The notes beneath the pieces are model-generated. The model did not search any database, had not been told where the DNA came from, and was given only the letters and a program-made list of their open reading frames with translations. From the NCBI GenBank assembly GCA_003650255.1, contig QMOP01000052.1, positions 1 to 8,202 on the forward strand: a stretch of DNA of 8,202 nucleotides, written 5' to 3'. Shown piece after piece: positions 6,478 to 8,202 of the stretch (position 1 is the stretch's first letter; the number at the start of each line of letters is the position of its first letter). Made by a program: the position numbers and the translations under genes. This stretch comes from Caldisericota bacterium. Its GTDB lineage: Bacteria > CG03 > B21-G15.

Positions 6478-8130
6478 TTAGAAATTGACAACTGCCTGCA
6501 ACCAATAATGAATTTCATCTCCATCTGATGGGTCATCACCTGAAACAGGATAACCAACATCAAATCTTAAATGATAATGACAGGGCACATAAACTCTAAA
6601 ACCAGCACCAATTCCTGTTATAGTATGACTCTTATCTTCTCCTGGCAAAGGTGTATTATAATAAACAGTTCCATGGTCAACAAAAAATGCCCAGTTTATA
6701 TATTTATTTAAAAATGTATTACCAGGTAAAAATGGTGTCCTTAATTCTGCTGATGCAAAATATCCATAATCACCAAGAAATTCGCCTGTTGGATGACTTC
6801 TTACTGAATCTGGACCACCAAGAACCATCTGCTCACCTGTTAATAAATTATCTGAAGCCCATTGTCCACCAAGTCGTGTAATTAACTGACAACTTCCAAT
6901 CTTTCTTAAATTTGTTAAATCAAGGTTTATTTTTACCCAATCACCATTTGCAAGTCCAGGTCTGCTTGAACTTGTATATTCGCTATCCTCCATTCCACCA
7001 AAAAGGTCTTTAAGTCCAAAAGTCGCTTTCAAAGTAGCATATCCATGAGAGTTTTTCCTTAATCTATCCCCTTTCAAAGCAAGTTGGAGTGTTGCATAGT
7101 CATCATTTGAAGTTGTATATGTTTTCTCAAAAAGGTAGTTAGTCATATCTTTCTTACTCAATTCAGCACTCCAGGAAAGATTTTTATCTCTTGCTCTTAT
7201 TAAAGGATGAGATACTCCTACTGTAAATATTTCTGATTCACCTTCAATACCAAGAATTGCAAGTTCTTTTCCAACTTCGTAATCCATATAGGAATAATCA
7301 ACATAAACTTTTGTTCCATATCCATTCACAGGTAATGTATAACCGACTTTATAATATTTCATATCATCAAAACTTTTGGGGTTGGCTACACCTGATAAAG
7401 ATAGAATATCACCATGTTTTGTTATATTCCCGATATCAAGAGAAATTCCTGCTCTGACTTTTCCTGTGTATCTTGAACCATAATTGTTTGCAAAAATTGA
7501 AAGATTGTAAGGAAAACCAAGTTCAGCAGCATCTAAAATTATATCTGTTGTTCCTTCAACTTTTCCTTTTGTTAAAGTTGCTCTCACATCTTCTTTTGGT
7601 AAATCGCTTAAAAGTAAAAGACCTCTTTCAAGTGTTCTATTATTCAACACCTTTTCTCTCTTTACTGACTCAAAATATTTCTTTATAAATCTTGTAGTAT
7701 AATACTTGTTTCCTTCAACTTTTATTTCCCCGACTTTCCCTTCAATTATTCCAATTTCAATTACTCCACCTGTAATTTTTTGAGCAGGGATATAGGCAAA
7801 CGATGTTATATACCCTCTTTTCCAGTATTCCTGAGTTATAAGGTCAGCAATTTCTTTTAATTGAGAAATTGTTAACTCTTTCCCCTCATATTTTTTTACT
7901 ATTTTTTCAAGAACTTCTGTTTTTATTACTGTATTTCCTTTAATAATAAACTTATTTACTCTGACTTTCCTTCCATTTTTAATTTTCAAAGAAGGGCTTA
8001 CCATTCCTCCTTTTATTTTCACTTCTGCTTTTTTCTTTTTTATTTTGGGGGTGGTTGGTATTGGGTCAGAGAAGAGAAAAAAGGAAAGTGGTATAAATAA
8101 AAGAACTGAAATTTTAAATTTTAATCCCAT
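6478..8130 (-). CDS. TpsB: outer-membrane two-partner secretion transporter (ShlB/FhaC/HecB family)
   Basis: Complete 550-residue member of the Omp85/TpsB superfamily, close to the usual FhaC/ShlB length. It would sit in the outer membrane and thread the neighbouring TpsA to the cell surface. Residues 1 to about 21 are a hydrophobic signal peptide without a clear A-x-A site. Residues 22-57 are a Lys-rich linker. POTRA 1 spans about 58-133 (VNKFIIKGNTVI, then QEYWKRGYITSFAYIPAQ, then IEGKVGEI) and POTRA 2 about 134-203, ending in VEGTTDIILDAAE. The 16-stranded barrel follows, with NNYGSRYTG at 215-223 and a HGD turn at 239-241. Loop L6 carries GGPDSVRSHPTGE (438-450; conserved Arg444), and its usual partner motif FVD is at 483-485. 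The chain ends in an aromatic Phe (QAVVNF), typical of outer-membrane barrels. Start ATG 8130 has AGGAGG four bases upstream. It lies 12-96 bases ahead of tpsA depending on the tpsA start, in the same frame, so co-translation is likely. Confidence 0.95.
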   Translation of the reverse strand: MGLKFKISVLLFIPLSFFLFSDPIPTTPKIKKKKAEVKIKGGMVSPSLKIKNGRKVRVNKFIIKGNTVIKTEVLEKIVKKYEGKELTISQLKEIADLITQEYWKRGYITSFAYIPAQKITGGVIEIGIIEGKVGEIKVEGNKYYTTRFIKKYFESVKREKVLNNRTLERGLLLLSDLPKEDVRATLTKGKVEGTTDIILDAAELGFPYNLSIFANNYGSRYTGKVRAGISLDIGNITKHGDILSLSGVANPKSFDDMKYYKVGYTLPVNGYGTKVYVDYSYMDYEVGKELAILGIEGESEIFTVGVSHPLIRARDKNLSWSAELSKKDMTNYLFEKTYTTSNDDYATLQLALKGDRLRKNSHGYATLKATFGLKDLFGGMEDSEYTSSSRPGLANGDWVKINLDLTNLRKIGSCQLITRLGGQWASDNLLTGEQMVLGGPDSVRSHPTGEFLGDYGYFASAELRTPFLPGNTFLNKYINWAFFVDHGTVYYNTPLPGEDKSHTITGIGAGFRVYVPCHYHLRFDVGYPVSGDDPSDGDEIHYWLQAVVNF

Positions 8131-8134
8131 TTTG

Positions 8135-8140
8135 CCTCCT
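8135..8140 (-). promoter_or_regulatory. Ribosome binding site of tpsB, touching the upstream stop codon
   Basis: The minus strand reads TAGGAGG, then CAAA, then ATG. The AGGAGG lies four bases before ATG 8130 and supports that start. Its first two bases are also the last two bases of the TAG that ends the upstream reading frame, so translation of the two genes may be coupled. Confidence 0.75.
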
Positions 8141-8202
8141 ATTTTTTAGTTTTGGGACTGTTCAATATTTTTATTATCTCATCAGATATATCAAAAGCAG
8201 AA
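8139..8202 (-). CDS. 3' end of an unidentified upstream gene
   Basis: The minus strand enters the window in an open frame that ends at TAG (8139-8141). It encodes 20 residues, SAFDISDEIIKILNSPKTKK, which look like an ordinary soluble helix followed by a Lys-rich tail. The stop lies eight bases before the tpsB ATG and overlaps its ribosome binding site, the same close packing as at the tpsB/tpsA junction. That supports a real gene and a shared operon. The fragment is too short to assign a family, and an open stretch of this length could arise by chance. Confidence 0.45.
   Translation of the reverse strand, partial: SAFDISDEIIKILNSPKTKK

Noticed and set aside
8142..8202. AT-rich stretch upstream of tpsB as a promoter
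   Set aside because: There are TATAAT-like words (GATAATAAA), but no convincing -35 partner at the right spacing, and the stretch reads as coding sequence up to the stop beside the tpsB ribosome binding site.

Overview
The window holds a two-partner secretion (type Vb) locus transcribed entirely on the minus strand. From right to left it contains the last 20 codons of an unidentified gene, a complete outer-membrane transporter of the TpsB/ShlB/FhaC family (6478-8130), and the first 2,127 codons (up to 2,155) of a giant filamentous-haemagglutinin-like exoprotein, TpsA, which runs off the left edge at base 1. I read that frame codon by codon from 6465 to 1 and found no stop codon and no frameshift. 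Apart from the two short gaps between genes, the window is coding.

The organism must be a diderm bacterium, because a TpsB barrel only works in an outer membrane. Base composition is AT-rich, the start codons carry strong AGGAGG-type ribosome binding sites, and the transporter is lysine-rich. The sequence does not fix the lineage. It does not resemble the well-known Bordetella, Serratia or Haemophilus systems closely, and an uncultivated candidate phylum is possible but unproven.

How the parts work together: TpsA carries a Sec signal peptide and then an N-terminal TPS secretion domain with the family's NPNGI motif. In the known pathway this domain is recognised in the periplasm by the two POTRA domains of TpsB, and the polypeptide is threaded through the TpsB barrel and folds outside as a long right-handed beta-helix. 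The rest of TpsA in the window is a chain of short Gly/Asn/Thr/Ser/Asp-rich beta-strand repeats with no cysteine codons. It includes a 94-residue tandem repeat (928-1491, with a partial third copy), a 120-residue repeat (about 3030-3639), two modules of the 'GFSSITIGR' type, and at least six Asp-rich loops placed after similar strands. This fits a cell-surface fibre used for adhesion or contact. The C-terminus, which would show whether it is an adhesin or a toxin carrier, lies outside the window.

Gene junctions are tight. The upstream gene's TAG touches the TpsB ribosome binding site, and the TpsB stop lies just before a ribosome binding site for TpsA, so the three are probably one operon. 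No promoter or terminator is visible. The tpsA start is ambiguous between 6465 and 6381, and both candidates are in frame with good ribosome binding sites.
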